Shown one piece after another: positions 8,767-18,038 of a DNA stretch of 64,000 bases. The position numbers and the translations under genes are program-made. How positions within the stretch are numbered: position 1 is the first letter of the stretch; every line of letters starts with the position of its first letter. Source of the DNA: an uncultured Gammaproteobacteria bacterium. Its GTDB lineage: Bacteria; Pseudomonadota; Gammaproteobacteria; DRLM01. The stretch is taken from the NCBI GenBank assembly GCA_947259075.1, contig CAMYKQ010000059.1:1-64000 (forward strand), read 5' to 3'. Below the pieces are notes generated by a model that worked only from the letters and a program-made list of their open reading frames with translations, had not been told where the DNA came from and searched no databases.

Positions 8767-9402
8767 TCACGCCAAGCGCGCGCGGACTCGAGAAAACACC
8801 GCGCGAAACATCGCCGCGGTGAGCCGCTTGGTCTGGGTGTTGTAACGGCTGCAATGATAGGACGACACTAGCCAGCCGCCGCCGGGCAAGGGGTATTCAC
8901 GATCGTGGCCGAAGGGATAATCCTTAGGTTTCAATCCCAGCGCGCGCAGCACCGCGCCGTGGGCGAGAGTACCCAGCACCAACACCACCGCGCCCTTGGG
9001 TAATGCGCGTAATTCCGCCGCCAAATAAGCGTTACAGCGGCGGACCTCCTCGCCCAAAGGCTTGTTCTCCGGCGGGAGACATTTCACCGCATTGGTGATC
9101 CGGCAGTTCTTGAGCTTGAGCCCATCATCCAAATGACTGGAAACCGGCCGGTTGCTGAAGCCAAAATCGTAGAGTGTTTGATAGAGCAACACACCGGCGT
9201 AATCCCCCGTGAAGGGGCGGCCCGTGGCATTGGCACCGTGAAAACCAGGGGCCAGCCCCACGATCAGCAGACCCGGCGCGCGCGCGCCAAAGGGCGCCAC
9301 CGGCCGGGCATGATAAGCGGGATAATCTTGGCGGACCTCGGCCAAAAACCCAGCGAGCCGGCCGCACTGCCGGCAATTTTCATCAAAGTGGTTCGGTTTC
9401 AT
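8767..9402 (-). CDS. Uracil-DNA glycosylase, family 5 (UDGb)
   Basis: Base-excision repair enzyme of 211 residues that removes uracil and, in this family, also other deaminated bases such as hypoxanthine. Motif 1 reads GLAPGFHGANATGRPFTGD, matching the UDGb pattern GLAPxxHGxNRTGRxFTGD except that the Arg after Asn is Ala. Motif 2 is SYHCSRYNTQT, where most members have HPS. Four Cys (NCRQC near the N-terminus; KNC and KC near residues 98-109) can carry the family's 4Fe-4S cluster. It lies 25 bases upstream of uvrC on the same strand, so two DNA-repair genes may be co-transcribed. Confidence 0.9.
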   Translation of the reverse strand: MKPNHFDENCRQCGRLAGFLAEVRQDYPAYHARPVAPFGARAPGLLIVGLAPGFHGANATGRPFTGDYAGVLLYQTLYDFGFSNRPVSSHLDDGLKLKNCRITNAVKCLPPENKPLGEEVRRCNAYLAAELRALPKGAVVLVLGTLAHGAVLRALGLKPKDYPFGHDREYPLPGGGWLVSSYHCSRYNTQTKRLTAAMFRAVFSRVRARLA

Positions 9403-9466
9403 GGGGCGACAGTATAGGGCAAAACCGCCCTGTCACCCCCTGCCCCTGATTGAAAAACCCCGGTTC

Positions 9467-10009
9467 TTAATGTGACTTGCCGATTGGGGACACCATGGTG
9501 GCCTGCGGCCCCTCTTCCCCGCCACCTTCGGCGAAACGGACCATTTCACCCAACGCGATCTGTTTAAAACCGCCGTGGGAGACGCTGTTCTCGTGAAAAT
9601 ACACCTCGCGGCCATCAAGCGTCTCGATAAAACCGTAACCTTGATCCGGATAGATACGACTGACCTTGCCCATGGGCGCCTCCTCATGCGCCTTCACTTC
9701 GCCCCGCAGTTTACGGGCGTGATTTTGCAACTGACGGCGCGCGGCATTAAAGGCATCGCGAATGGCGACATAGAGGTCCTCATTGGGTTCGCGTTTGACG
9801 ACCAACTCGGCACCGGGAACGGTGAGATCGATGCGTACGTTATAAAGCATGCCGTGCTGCTGACTGCGATGGGGCGCCTCCACCAGCACCCGGCAACTCA
9901 TGATGCGATCATAAAAGGTATCGAGTTTAGCCGCTTTATCCCTAATGGCGGTTTCCGCCGCTTCTGAAAGAGACATATGCCGGGCCGTGATTTGAACAGG
10001 TAACATCAT
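9467..10009 (-). CDS. Ribosome hibernation factor (HPF/RaiA family) fused to a cold-shock domain
   Basis: A 180-residue two-domain protein. Residues 1-105 match HPF/YfiA: QITARHMSLSEAAETAIRDKAAKL, a basic VLVEAPHRSQQHG strand and EDLYVAIRDAFNAARRQL. These factors bind the 30S decoding region in stationary phase and inactivate ribosomes. Residues about 113-177 form a cold-shock domain (GKVSRIYPDQGYGFIET, VYFHEN, GPQATMVSP) with both RNP motifs. Known HPF proteins are short (about 95 residues) or long with a dimerising tail; here the tail is replaced by an RNA-binding fold, an architecture seen in some proteobacteria. GGAG seven bases before ATG 10009 supports the start. It stands alone after a 400-base gap. 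Confidence 0.92.
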   Translation of the reverse strand: MMLPVQITARHMSLSEAAETAIRDKAAKLDTFYDRIMSCRVLVEAPHRSQQHGMLYNVRIDLTVPGAELVVKREPNEDLYVAIRDAFNAARRQLQNHARKLRGEVKAHEEAPMGKVSRIYPDQGYGFIETLDGREVYFHENSVSHGGFKQIALGEMVRFAEGGGEEGPQATMVSPIGKSH

Positions 10010-10427
10010 GAAGTATCTCCTTTATTTCCCACCTTCACCACCAGCTCGCCCATATCAGGCAAGGGCTATTGTACTTATCGTCTCGCGACCTCCCTTCACG
10101 GAACACATTGGAACCATACTCTAATAAAAACAGCTCCAACCCCACAATCGTAGTATATGAACTTAAACCAGGTTGGCACAATCAGCATTGGCCACGACTA
10201 CCAGCCCGACGACACGCCTCTGAAATGACCTTATTCACCCGCTTAAGTAAGCTCAGGCACCGCCGATATCCAGTGTGAAATCAGCTCCGTGAGAACCCCA
10301 GTTCAAAGCGCGCTGTTAGTGCAGTTAGATAAGGCGCGAGCGCATCGCCTCGCATAAATCAATTTCATTGGCTATGGATTAGGCCCCCAACCGCAGGTAA
10401 CGCGGTAGCTTAACCAAAAGACTGATT
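10010..10427. other. Gene-free stretch between the HPF-CSD gene and the acidic small protein
   Basis: About 420 bases, more AT-rich than the neighbouring genes, between two divergent genes. It should hold both promoters. No open frame with a ribosome site, no tRNA and no strong hairpin were seen. Confidence 0.5.
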
Positions 10428-10721
10428 ATGGCCATAAAATCTCCCAGCCCCATGATAGAGGCATGGTACAAGACTGAAAATGGTGAAGTCTTCGAAGTGG
10501 TCGCCATTGATGATGATGGCATTGGAATTCAATATCTGGACGGCATGCTAGAAGAACTAGATAGCGACGATTGGGACAGCCTGTCACCCAGGGAAGTCAG
10601 CCCGCCCCGGGAAGCGTTAGCCCAAGATTACGAGCATGGCGGAGATGAGTATGAAACCTATGATTTCGAGGAAGAAGAAGCGGAGCATGACACTGACTGG
10701 CGTTACGGCTCTGACGATTAA
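10428..10721 (+). CDS. Acidic small protein, DUF6763-like
   Basis: A 97-residue, strongly acidic cytoplasmic protein of unknown function. It has an N-terminal block with IEAWY, FEVVAIDDDGIGIQYLDG and LDSDDWDSL, then a tail rich in Asp, Glu and Tyr (EEEEAEHDTDWRYGSDD). This pattern, a short beta domain binding to an unknown partner plus an acidic tail, resembles the DUF6763 family found next to unrelated genes in sulfur-oxidising gammaproteobacteria. The family call is from memory of the pattern and is moderate. No clear Shine-Dalgarno sequence precedes ATG 10428; initiation at Met9 (10452) is possible. Confidence 0.7.
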   Translation: MAIKSPSPMIEAWYKTENGEVFEVVAIDDDGIGIQYLDGMLEELDSDDWDSLSPREVSPPREALAQDYEHGGDEYETYDFEEEEAEHDTDWRYGSDD

Positions 10722-11034
10722 CGCGCCATCTGACTTACTCGATTTTTAAGTCACTTAGCGCCCATACCCGAACCCGACGCAAGCCTGGCGCCACCGGCTA
10801 ATCAAGCATGAGTGAGTTCAAACACACCTCAAACGAATAGACCTCACCATATATCTTGGGTTAAGGCGATGCGGACTAAGTAATGCCAGACAATCAATAT
10901 GCTAAAGCCAAACCGATTGGAGGCCGATAAATTTCTACGTTAGGGCGTGGCTGGTTATTTAATTTCGCTTAATGTAACGACAAGCGCACTTCTTATGGAA
11001 ATAGAAGGGTAGAAAATTAGGCATCTAAAATATT
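10722..11034. other. Gene-free stretch before the c-di-GMP protein
   Basis: About 310 bases, AT-rich towards its right end. No coding frame, no tRNA and no strong terminator hairpin were seen. The promoter of the 1223-residue c-di-GMP gene must be here. Confidence 0.5.
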
Positions 11035-14000
11035 ATGCATAACCCTAAACAGACTAATCCTCCAAGCAATGATGGGGTCGCAGCTGCCGTGAAAGCCACT
11101 GGTACAGGACGCCGCGCCTTTACTCGCTATCCAGTTAATCTTAATGGCATCATCGCGGATCGCGACGGCAAGGAAACACCCTGCCAAATAAAAGACTTCT
11201 GCCTTAATGGCATCTTACTCGAATACCTACCGCCCATGGACGGCGCATACACCCCTCGAGCCGGGGATATTATATCGATCCATTGCTCAGTGCCCGCACT
11301 CAAGGACGAAAAAAAAGTAACGTTTAAAGCACGCGTCGCGCGCGCCACCGATGATGGCGCCGGTCTGGCCTTGATAAATCCCGACAGGGATGCGTTGCAA
11401 CTCATGCAACAATTCGCCTTACAATTTCCCGCCGACGAACGAAGAAGTCAGAAGCATATTTTACGCAGCTCCGACTCGAAATCGCGCTCTACGAATCAAC
11501 TGCACGCCGCGGCGACCGCTTGTGCTCATGTAGTTGAACACACGCTGGAGAACTTACTTTCACAGATCTTTAACAAGCTGACGGCGCAGCTATTCAAAAT
11601 GTCGCGCGACACCCATGACCCCGCCGAACAGAACGATCTATTTAATGCTTCTGAAACTATAAAAAAGAACGCCAGCAACATCCAGAACTCTTTTCGCGCG
11701 GCCGTACATATACGCTTAAGTAACCCTATTCAATCGGAAACCATGAACCAACCTCAAAGCGACGATTTAAGCCTGGAAGACATGTCGCTTATTGGAGATG
11801 AAGACTTAGGCGCTTGGATTGCCATATCGGAAATAACCGGTAAGATTGAAGAGAAAAATAAAGAAGAAATATTGACTTTAGAGGAACGTCTCTCTCATCT
11901 ATTTGGCATCAGTGTAAGAAGCGCCAACAATCCATACGGCCCAGTGCTTTTCGTGGAGCCATTTCAAACCGCGTTAAGTCAATACTCTCTCAGCCCCAAG
12001 GCCGCTACCACATGCCATACGATATTCAAGGAAATTCTTATATCCGAATCACCAGGTTTTTATAACAAACTGAATGCCGCTCTCATAGCTCACGACATAT
12101 TGCCCGAACTCACCTATAAAACCATTAGAAAAGCAATCCAGTCAAAGCAAAACGCAAAAAAGCAGAATGACGGCCACGAGGAACTAAATAACACCATTGA
12201 CCGAGATCAGTCCACGCCAGGCGAATACATTGCTCACGCGAATCTTGCCGATAGCCAGACAAAAAATGATGCGCCCAATCCAGCATCATCCACACCGCAA
12301 CAACACTCGCGTGAAATCAACAAACTCTCTGAGAAGAGCCGCGCCTCAAGAGAGTCGACCCCGCAAAATCTCTACGCTGTCATGCAAGAGCTGCGCGAGC
12401 TAAAGCAGAGCATAAGTCAACTCAACGCGGTACAAAACCCAACCGGAATAAATCTTCAATCCACCATTCCAGGGGCCATACCCCCTAATGGTGGATACCA
12501 TAGCTCACCGGAAATTATGGAGGTCCTAAGTGAGCTACAATCTGGCGCACATACCGCTACATATCATGAAAATGATCATATAAAGTTCCGTATCCTCTCT
12601 GGACTGGCGGCTCGCAACACCGATAACGAACTCAAATATCTCAACCCTCAGGACAACAGCACTCTCGATGTCGTTGGCGACTTATTAATCGCCATGCAGA
12701 ATGACCCATTGGTCGCCGACAGCGTCAGGCCATGGCTCAGAAAGCTTGAATTACCTATCGCAAAATTGGCGTTAAATGATCCCACGGTATTCGTGGATCA
12801 ATCGCACATCGCACGCCAAGTCGTCAACAAAATATCGCAATTAGAATTCTACGCGCGTGACGAAAGCAGCCCTGGTCAAAACGCCATTGGCGCGGCTATC
12901 GAACAACTCTTGCAACGAGTCATTCTCGAGCAAAACAATGGCCCAGAAATATTTAATGAAATACTCGTCAAGTTAAATACCCTCGTTAAAATTCAAGACC
13001 AGGCTTACAAGGACAATCTTAGTGATCTTATCCAAGCCTGCCAAAGCCAGCCGCCGTCCAAATCCGAGTGTGACACCATATTTCACTCCAATTACCTTTC
13101 TGATGCGGATATACGCAAGTGGATTTTGCACGCAAAGAGATTAAAGAAGGGCGATTACGTTTTATATCGTGACGCCGAGTTACCCCCTATAAGGCTCCGG
13201 ATAGCCTGGATAAGCAACGACCTCTCAGTCTATGTTTTTGTAAATTCTAAAGGCCTCAAAGAGAAAGTTTTATCATTAGAAGACATGGCGCGTTTAATAG
13301 CGAAAGGCGCGCTATCTCCACAAACTAACGCCAACGACCCGGCGATGGATCGAGCCCAGTACGCAATAATGCAAGATCTTTATCAGCAAGTATTACACGA
13401 GAGCACCCACGACAGCACCACTGGATTAATCAACCGGCGCGAATTCGAAATTAAACTTAACGCCGCGCTGGCAAGCGCTAAAAAAGACGATATGCGCCAC
13501 GTCTTATTATTCATCGATGTGGATAAATTTAGCGCCATTAATAGCAGTTGTGGCTATGCCGGTGGCGACCGTTTGCTGAAAGATTTAATCGCCATCCTAG
13601 AAAATGAGATGAATCAATCCCACATAATCGCCCGTCTCGGCAGCGATGAATTTGGAATCCTGATGGAGGACTGCACGATAGATGACGCATTAGCCATCGC
13701 CGAACAAAAAATAGAATCGGCGGGTGAGTACCGTTTATCATGGGAAGACAATATTTTCTCGGCCACCCTCAGCATTGGCTTGGTCCCTATCAGTGCGCGT
13801 AGCGATAATGTGGAATCTCTATTGCAATCGGCGGAGTCGAGCTGCAATGCCGCAAAAGATGCCGGCGGAAACCGTCTTCAATTGTTTCACGCCGGACACG
13901 CACGCATTGCCCATCGTAGTGAAATAACGAAATGGATAGGCAAAATAGACAAGATGCTCGAAAACAATGACCTTGAGATTCGTTGCCAGCGCATACAATC

Positions 14001-14706
14001 CATCGGGAGTAGCGAAGCCGCTTTGCCGCATTATGAGATTTTACTTGGCATTAATGACGAACATGGGCGAGTATCGTCGCCCTATGAATTTATAACAGCG
14101 ATGGAATGGTATGGCCGTATGCCTTCAGTTGATCGCTGGGTTATCAGGCGCGTATTAAACTGGATGGCGGAGCATGCCGACGTGATAGAGGGTGTTTCAG
14201 GATTTGCCATCAATCTTTCGGGACAATCGCTCAATGAGGAGGGTTTCTGCGAGTTCATCATGGAGGAATTCAAGCGCGTCAAGGTACCCTATGAAAAAAT
14301 TTGTTTTGAAGTGACGGAAACAGTGGGCATCAACAATTTATCCGACGCCGCATTGTTTATTGAGAGAATCAAGGAAGTCGGCTGCCGCTTCTCTCTGGAT
14401 GACTTCGGCAGCGGCATGTCTAGTTACGGATACCTCAAGGATCTGCCAGTTGATATCGTCAAAATAGATGGCTCTTTTGTAAAAAATCTAATCAACAACC
14501 CTTGCGACTTCGCCGTGGTCAAATCCATCACCGACATCGCCCACGTGATGAATAAAAAAGTAGTGGCCGAATATGTAGAAACCAAGGAAATACTGGATTT
14601 ATTACGCGAAATCGGGGTGGATTACGCGCAAGGCTATCTCATTGACAAACCCGGCCCCCTCACCCGTTTGTTGTCGAGTGACTATACGCCAATGAACTTT
14701 GAATGA
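11035..14706 (+). CDS. c-di-GMP signalling protein: PilZ - DUF1631 - GGDEF - EAL
   Basis: A very large (1223 residues) cytoplasmic c-di-GMP protein with no membrane segment. Residues about 25-130 form a PilZ-like domain (RRAFTRYPVNLNG, DFCLNGILLEY). Residues about 160-750 look like a DUF1631 helical region, with low-complexity linkers around 360-460. A GGDEF domain occupies about 790-960, but its signature is GSDEF (13639-13653), so cyclase activity is doubtful. The EAL domain (about 975-1215) has the catalytic Glu in YEILL, Asn in INLSG, Glu in EVTET, DDFGSG, KIDG, AEYVE and AQGY, so it is predicted to be an active phosphodiesterase. The codon choice is less GC-rich than in the neighbours. 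It is a single-gene unit. Confidence 0.9.
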   Translation: MHNPKQTNPPSNDGVAAAVKATGTGRRAFTRYPVNLNGIIADRDGKETPCQIKDFCLNGILLEYLPPMDGAYTPRAGDIISIHCSVPALKDEKKVTFKARVARATDDGAGLALINPDRDALQLMQQFALQFPADERRSQKHILRSSDSKSRSTNQLHAAATACAHVVEHTLENLLSQIFNKLTAQLFKMSRDTHDPAEQNDLFNASETIKKNASNIQNSFRAAVHIRLSNPIQSETMNQPQSDDLSLEDMSLIGDEDLGAWIAISEITGKIEEKNKEEILTLEERLSHLFGISVRSANNPYGPVLFVEPFQTALSQYSLSPKAATTCHTIFKEILISESPGFYNKLNAALIAHDILPELTYKTIRKAIQSKQNAKKQNDGHEELNNTIDRDQSTPGEYIAHANLADSQTKNDAPNPASSTPQQHSREINKLSEKSRASRESTPQNLYAVMQELRELKQSISQLNAVQNPTGINLQSTIPGAIPPNGGYHSSPEIMEVLSELQSGAHTATYHENDHIKFRILSGLAARNTDNELKYLNPQDNSTLDVVGDLLIAMQNDPLVADSVRPWLRKLELPIAKLALNDPTVFVDQSHIARQVVNKISQLEFYARDESSPGQNAIGAAIEQLLQRVILEQNNGPEIFNEILVKLNTLVKIQDQAYKDNLSDLIQACQSQPPSKSECDTIFHSNYLSDADIRKWILHAKRLKKGDYVLYRDAELPPIRLRIAWISNDLSVYVFVNSKGLKEKVLSLEDMARLIAKGALSPQTNANDPAMDRAQYAIMQDLYQQVLHESTHDSTTGLINRREFEIKLNAALASAKKDDMRHVLLFIDVDKFSAINSSCGYAGGDRLLKDLIAILENEMNQSHIIARLGSDEFGILMEDCTIDDALAIAEQKIESAGEYRLSWEDNIFSATLSIGLVPISARSDNVESLLQSAESSCNAAKDAGGNRLQLFHAGHARIAHRSEITKWIGKIDKMLENNDLEIRCQRIQSIGSSEAALPHYEILLGINDEHGRVSSPYEFITAMEWYGRMPSVDRWVIRRVLNWMAEHADVIEGVSGFAINLSGQSLNEEGFCEFIMEEFKRVKVPYEKICFEVTETVGINNLSDAALFIERIKEVGCRFSLDDFGSGMSSYGYLKDLPVDIVKIDGSFVKNLINNPCDFAVVKSITDIAHVMNKKVVAEYVETKEILDLLREIGVDYAQGYLIDKPGPLTRLLSSDYTPMNFE

Positions 14707-15033
14707 TGCGAGTCAATCCGATTGATGGCATCTCGATCTTTGTCGAAATCGTATTCAATCAAGCCACGACCGCTTCATAAATAGAAAACCAACCGCATTA
14801 GTGGCAACGGTGTCGCGACACGCCAATAAAACCTGGGTCATGGACGAAATTACCCTCAATGCGCATCACCAGTCACGCAACACCCCGTCCCAAGACCTAC
14901 CCAACCTAAGCGAATCTGCCACGCCGGCATTAAACACCGGCATGGCATCATCAAGGCCATGTTCACACATCGCACCATCACGTATCTACGGCATACCACC
15001 CGCGATATCCGAGCGCCGCGCTGTTAAATACAC
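14707..15033. other. Gene-free stretch between convergent genes
   Basis: About 330 bases between the end of the c-di-GMP gene and the end of the minus-strand subtilisin gene. An open frame at 14801-15100 on the plus strand has no ribosome site and runs into the subtilisin gene; it is not considered real. No strong terminator was found. Confidence 0.5.
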
Positions 15034-17124
15034 TCAAGGCCGCGTCAGCCAGAAGCCGAAATCGCCACTGCCGGCGGCACTGCTCAAGGCCCAGAGATAA
15101 TAACCGCTGCCACCACTGTAACGGATATGTTCCGAAGAGGAACCACCCGTGGAATAGGCAACCGCGCTCCAGCGCCGTCCACTCCAACGATAGAGGGCGA
15201 GATTGAAATTGGTGCCCGCCGGCCCTTCCAGCCACGCCTCATGGATTCCGGCGCTATTGCTGTAATAGTAATTACCGTTAGGTTGATAAATCGTCTGTCC
15301 CGCTGAAATGCTGCCACTGTAACTCTCACAGGCGCTGCAGGGCTGACCCAGCGGCGCGCTCACGGTAACAACCGCGCTACGCGTGTTGCTGGCGCCGCGA
15401 TCATCGCTGACGGTAAGCGAAACCGTGTAACTGCCGGCCGCGGCGTAATCATGACTCGGATTTTGCAGCGTGGAGCTGCCGCCATCGCCGAAGATCCATT
15501 GCCACGCGCCGATCACGCCATCGGCGTCGCTGGAGCCGTCGTTAAACACCACATGCAGATCGCTGATCGCGGCGCTGAAGGCCGCCACCGGCGCTTGATT
15601 CACGGCCGCGCTCGTGTAGCTTGCCGTCAATCCAAGACCGGCGTAGTCCGTGGTCGCGTGCAGCAGCACATAATAAGTCCCTTCGGCGGGCGCGCTGATG
15701 ACACAGGATTCGGCATTGCCCGTCCCCGCCGAGCGGCAATCATAGCTACTGAGTTGCGGCGCGGCGCCAAATTTCAGATAAAGATCCGCGTTACCGCTGC
15801 CGCCGCCGCTAGTGATCCGTAAATCGCTGGCACCGCTCGGCACGGCAAGGGTGTAAAGACGATCGCCCGCGGCGTTGTCAGCGATATTTTGCACGGCTTC
15901 ACCGTTGTTGATCGCCACCGGTTCGCGAACGCTAGCGCCGGCGAATTGCGATTGCAACAAGCGGTTGGGCGAACCGCTACCGATCGAGCTCAGCCGTCCC
16001 GTAATTGCGTTATTCACCAGCGCGGCCTCCACGTCCGCGGGATTTTTGCTGGGGTTAGCCGCCAAATACAAAGCCGCGACACCCGCGGTGTGCGGCGTGG
16101 CCATGGAGGTGCCGCTGAGATTGCGCGTGGCGTTGTTGCTGGTGCGCCAGGCCGATGTGATGCTAACGCCGGGGGCGAAGACGTCGATGCAACTGCCATA
16201 ATTTGAAAAGCTGGCGCGAGCATCATTGGCGGCGCTTGCCGCCACGGTGATGGCCTGGGCCAACCGCGCCGGAGAATAGGAACAGGCATTGCGATTGTCA
16301 TTACCGGCCGCGACCGCATAAGTCACGCCGCTGGCGATGGAATTGCGCACCGCGTAGTCGAGCGCGGTGGATGCGCCGCCGCCGAGGCTCATATTGGCCA
16401 CCGCGGGCGACTGATGATTCGCCGTCACCCAATCGACGCCGGCGATCACGCCCGAGGTAGTGCCCGAGCCATTACAATCCAAGACGCGCACGGCATGGAG
16501 CTGCACGCCCTTGGCGACGCCGTAAACAGCGCCGCCGATGGTGCCGGCGACATGGGTGCCGTGACCGTTACAATCGTTACCATTGCGTCCGTCGCGCACC
16601 GCGTCGAAACCCAAAACCGCGCGGCCGCCGAATTCGTCGTGAGCGAAGTAGATGCCGGTGTCGATCACATAGGCATGCACGTTCTCCGCCGCACCCTGAT
16701 AGGTGTAGGTGCTATCGAGCGGCAGATCCGTTTGATCGATGCGGTCCAAGCCCCAAGTCGCATTGGTCTCGGTGATGTCGATGGTGATGATCTGGTCCTC
16801 TTCCACCAGCAAGATGCCGGGGTCGGCGGCCAGCAACTCGGCCTGGCGCCGGTTCATCTTGGCGCTGAACCCGCGCACCGCGTTTTCATATACGCGCTCC
16901 ACTTGGGCCCCGTGCTTGCGCGCCCGGCCCTCGGCGAACTGTCTCACACTGGGGCGCGAGCGCAGCCCGGCACTGACATCCCGCGGCCCTTTCACCTGAT
17001 CGGGCTTGATGAGCACGATATATTGATCGGCGACCGAATGCTGCACGCGCTGCAGCGGCGCCGCGTGCAGCACCGCGGAAAGCGTGAATGAAAGCAAGAA
17101 AAAACCGAACAGGCGCGCACTCAT
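15034..17124 (-). CDS. Secreted subtilisin-like serine protease (S8, proteinase K type) with PPC and PKD domains
   Basis: Exported protease of 696 residues. A signal peptide (MSARLFGFFLLSFTLSAVLHA) is followed by an I9 inhibitor propeptide (QYIVLIKPDQ ... VRGFSAKM ... VEEDQ). The S8 catalytic domain has Asp155 (VIDTGI), His188 (NGHGTHVAG), oxyanion Asn275 (AAGN) and Ser340 (GTSMATPH); paired Cys are typical of proteinase K relatives. A pre-peptidase C-terminal (PPC) domain lies at about 410-500 and a PKD domain at about 525-600 (FGDGGSS). The last 95 residues are a beta-rich Ser/Gly/Tyr module. The frame extends 22 codons upstream, but AGGGAGGATCC just before ATG 17124 fixes the start. It is divergent from the Sel1-repeat gene. 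Likely function: extracellular protein degradation. Confidence 0.95.
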   Translation of the reverse strand: MSARLFGFFLLSFTLSAVLHAAPLQRVQHSVADQYIVLIKPDQVKGPRDVSAGLRSRPSVRQFAEGRARKHGAQVERVYENAVRGFSAKMNRRQAELLAADPGILLVEEDQIITIDITETNATWGLDRIDQTDLPLDSTYTYQGAAENVHAYVIDTGIYFAHDEFGGRAVLGFDAVRDGRNGNDCNGHGTHVAGTIGGAVYGVAKGVQLHAVRVLDCNGSGTTSGVIAGVDWVTANHQSPAVANMSLGGGASTALDYAVRNSIASGVTYAVAAGNDNRNACSYSPARLAQAITVAASAANDARASFSNYGSCIDVFAPGVSITSAWRTSNNATRNLSGTSMATPHTAGVAALYLAANPSKNPADVEAALVNNAITGRLSSIGSGSPNRLLQSQFAGASVREPVAINNGEAVQNIADNAAGDRLYTLAVPSGASDLRITSGGGSGNADLYLKFGAAPQLSSYDCRSAGTGNAESCVISAPAEGTYYVLLHATTDYAGLGLTASYTSAAVNQAPVAAFSAAISDLHVVFNDGSSDADGVIGAWQWIFGDGGSSTLQNPSHDYAAAGSYTVSLTVSDDRGASNTRSAVVTVSAPLGQPCSACESYSGSISAGQTIYQPNGNYYYSNSAGIHEAWLEGPAGTNFNLALYRWSGRRWSAVAYSTGGSSSEHIRYSGGSGYYLWALSSAAGSGDFGFWLTRP

Positions 17125-17330
17125 AATGGGGATCCTCCCTAAAAATAAAAAAATCATAATCGAAGAGGCAGTGCCGTTCTGTGACGGCATGCCTACTCAA
17201 GCTGATAAATGTGGTTGCCCCGTAGTGTGGCAAATTATGCCGGGCCGGGCTACCCGTAATCGCCCCGAATGAACGCAATGGCCGCGAAGCCGTCCAATTC
17301 CATGGGCTCGATGCCACGAAAGGATACAGA

Positions 17331-17948
17331 ATGCGACACCACCGGCTCATCGCTTTGTGCGCCGCGCTGCTGACGGCGGGACCGCTTTGGAGCGGACAAG
17401 AGGAAGGCATCGCGGCCTACAACAAAAAAGATTACGCCACAGCCATGAAAGAATTTCGTCCCCTGGCCGAAGCGGGTGACACCCAGGCGCAACTGCTCAT
17501 GGGCCTGATGTACGACAATGGCCTCGGCGGCCAGCGCGATTCCGCCCTGGCCTTCCACTGGTACCAACAAGCCGCCGAGCAAGGTGTGGCGCGGGCACAA
17601 TTCAATCTCGGACAACTCTACGAAGCCGGCGACGGCGTGGCGCGCGACCTCGAACTCGCGCTGCGCTGGTTCGCCAAGGCCGCCGACAACGGCTTCGCCG
17701 AGGCCCAATACCGTTACGGTCTGGCACTCAGCGACGATGCTCTGTTAGCGCGCGATGAGATCGCGGCTTATCAATGGCTATCACTCGCCGCCGTGCAACC
17801 GGTGGAAGGGGCCGCACAAGCCGCCGCCGCGCGCGACCGGCTCGCACGCGGCATGAGCGTGAAAGACATCGCCACCGCCCAGCACCGCGCGGAGCAATGG
17901 CTGAAACAGCATCAAGCGAAAACACAGGGAAAGAAAATCGAGATCTGA
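17331..17948 (+). CDS. Periplasmic Sel1-like repeat protein
   Basis: A 205-residue protein with a probable signal peptide (MRHHRLIALCAALLTAGPLWSG). Residues about 28-150 carry at least three Sel1/TPR-like repeats: AEAGDTQAQLLMGLMYDNGLG, AEQGVARAQFNLGQLYEAGDG and ADNGFAEAQYRYGLAL. Such alpha-solenoids mediate protein contacts. The C-terminal 50 residues are helical and basic. AAAGGATACAG before ATG 17331 serves as ribosome site. The partner cannot be predicted; the divergent secreted protease may share its regulatory region. Confidence 0.88.
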   Translation: MRHHRLIALCAALLTAGPLWSGQEEGIAAYNKKDYATAMKEFRPLAEAGDTQAQLLMGLMYDNGLGGQRDSALAFHWYQQAAEQGVARAQFNLGQLYEAGDGVARDLELALRWFAKAADNGFAEAQYRYGLALSDDALLARDEIAAYQWLSLAAVQPVEGAAQAAAARDRLARGMSVKDIATAQHRAEQWLKQHQAKTQGKKIEI

Positions 17949-18038
17949 GTGCGGCACACGGAATCGCTCCTCGCGGATGCGGCTTTTTTATTTAGCTGGA
18001 ATTCGACTTGACCTAATCCAGTATGCGGCCTTGGAATC

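Noticed and set aside
14801-15100. 99-residue open frame after the c-di-GMP gene
   Set aside because: No ribosome site, overlaps the end of the subtilisin gene and has no recognisable domain.
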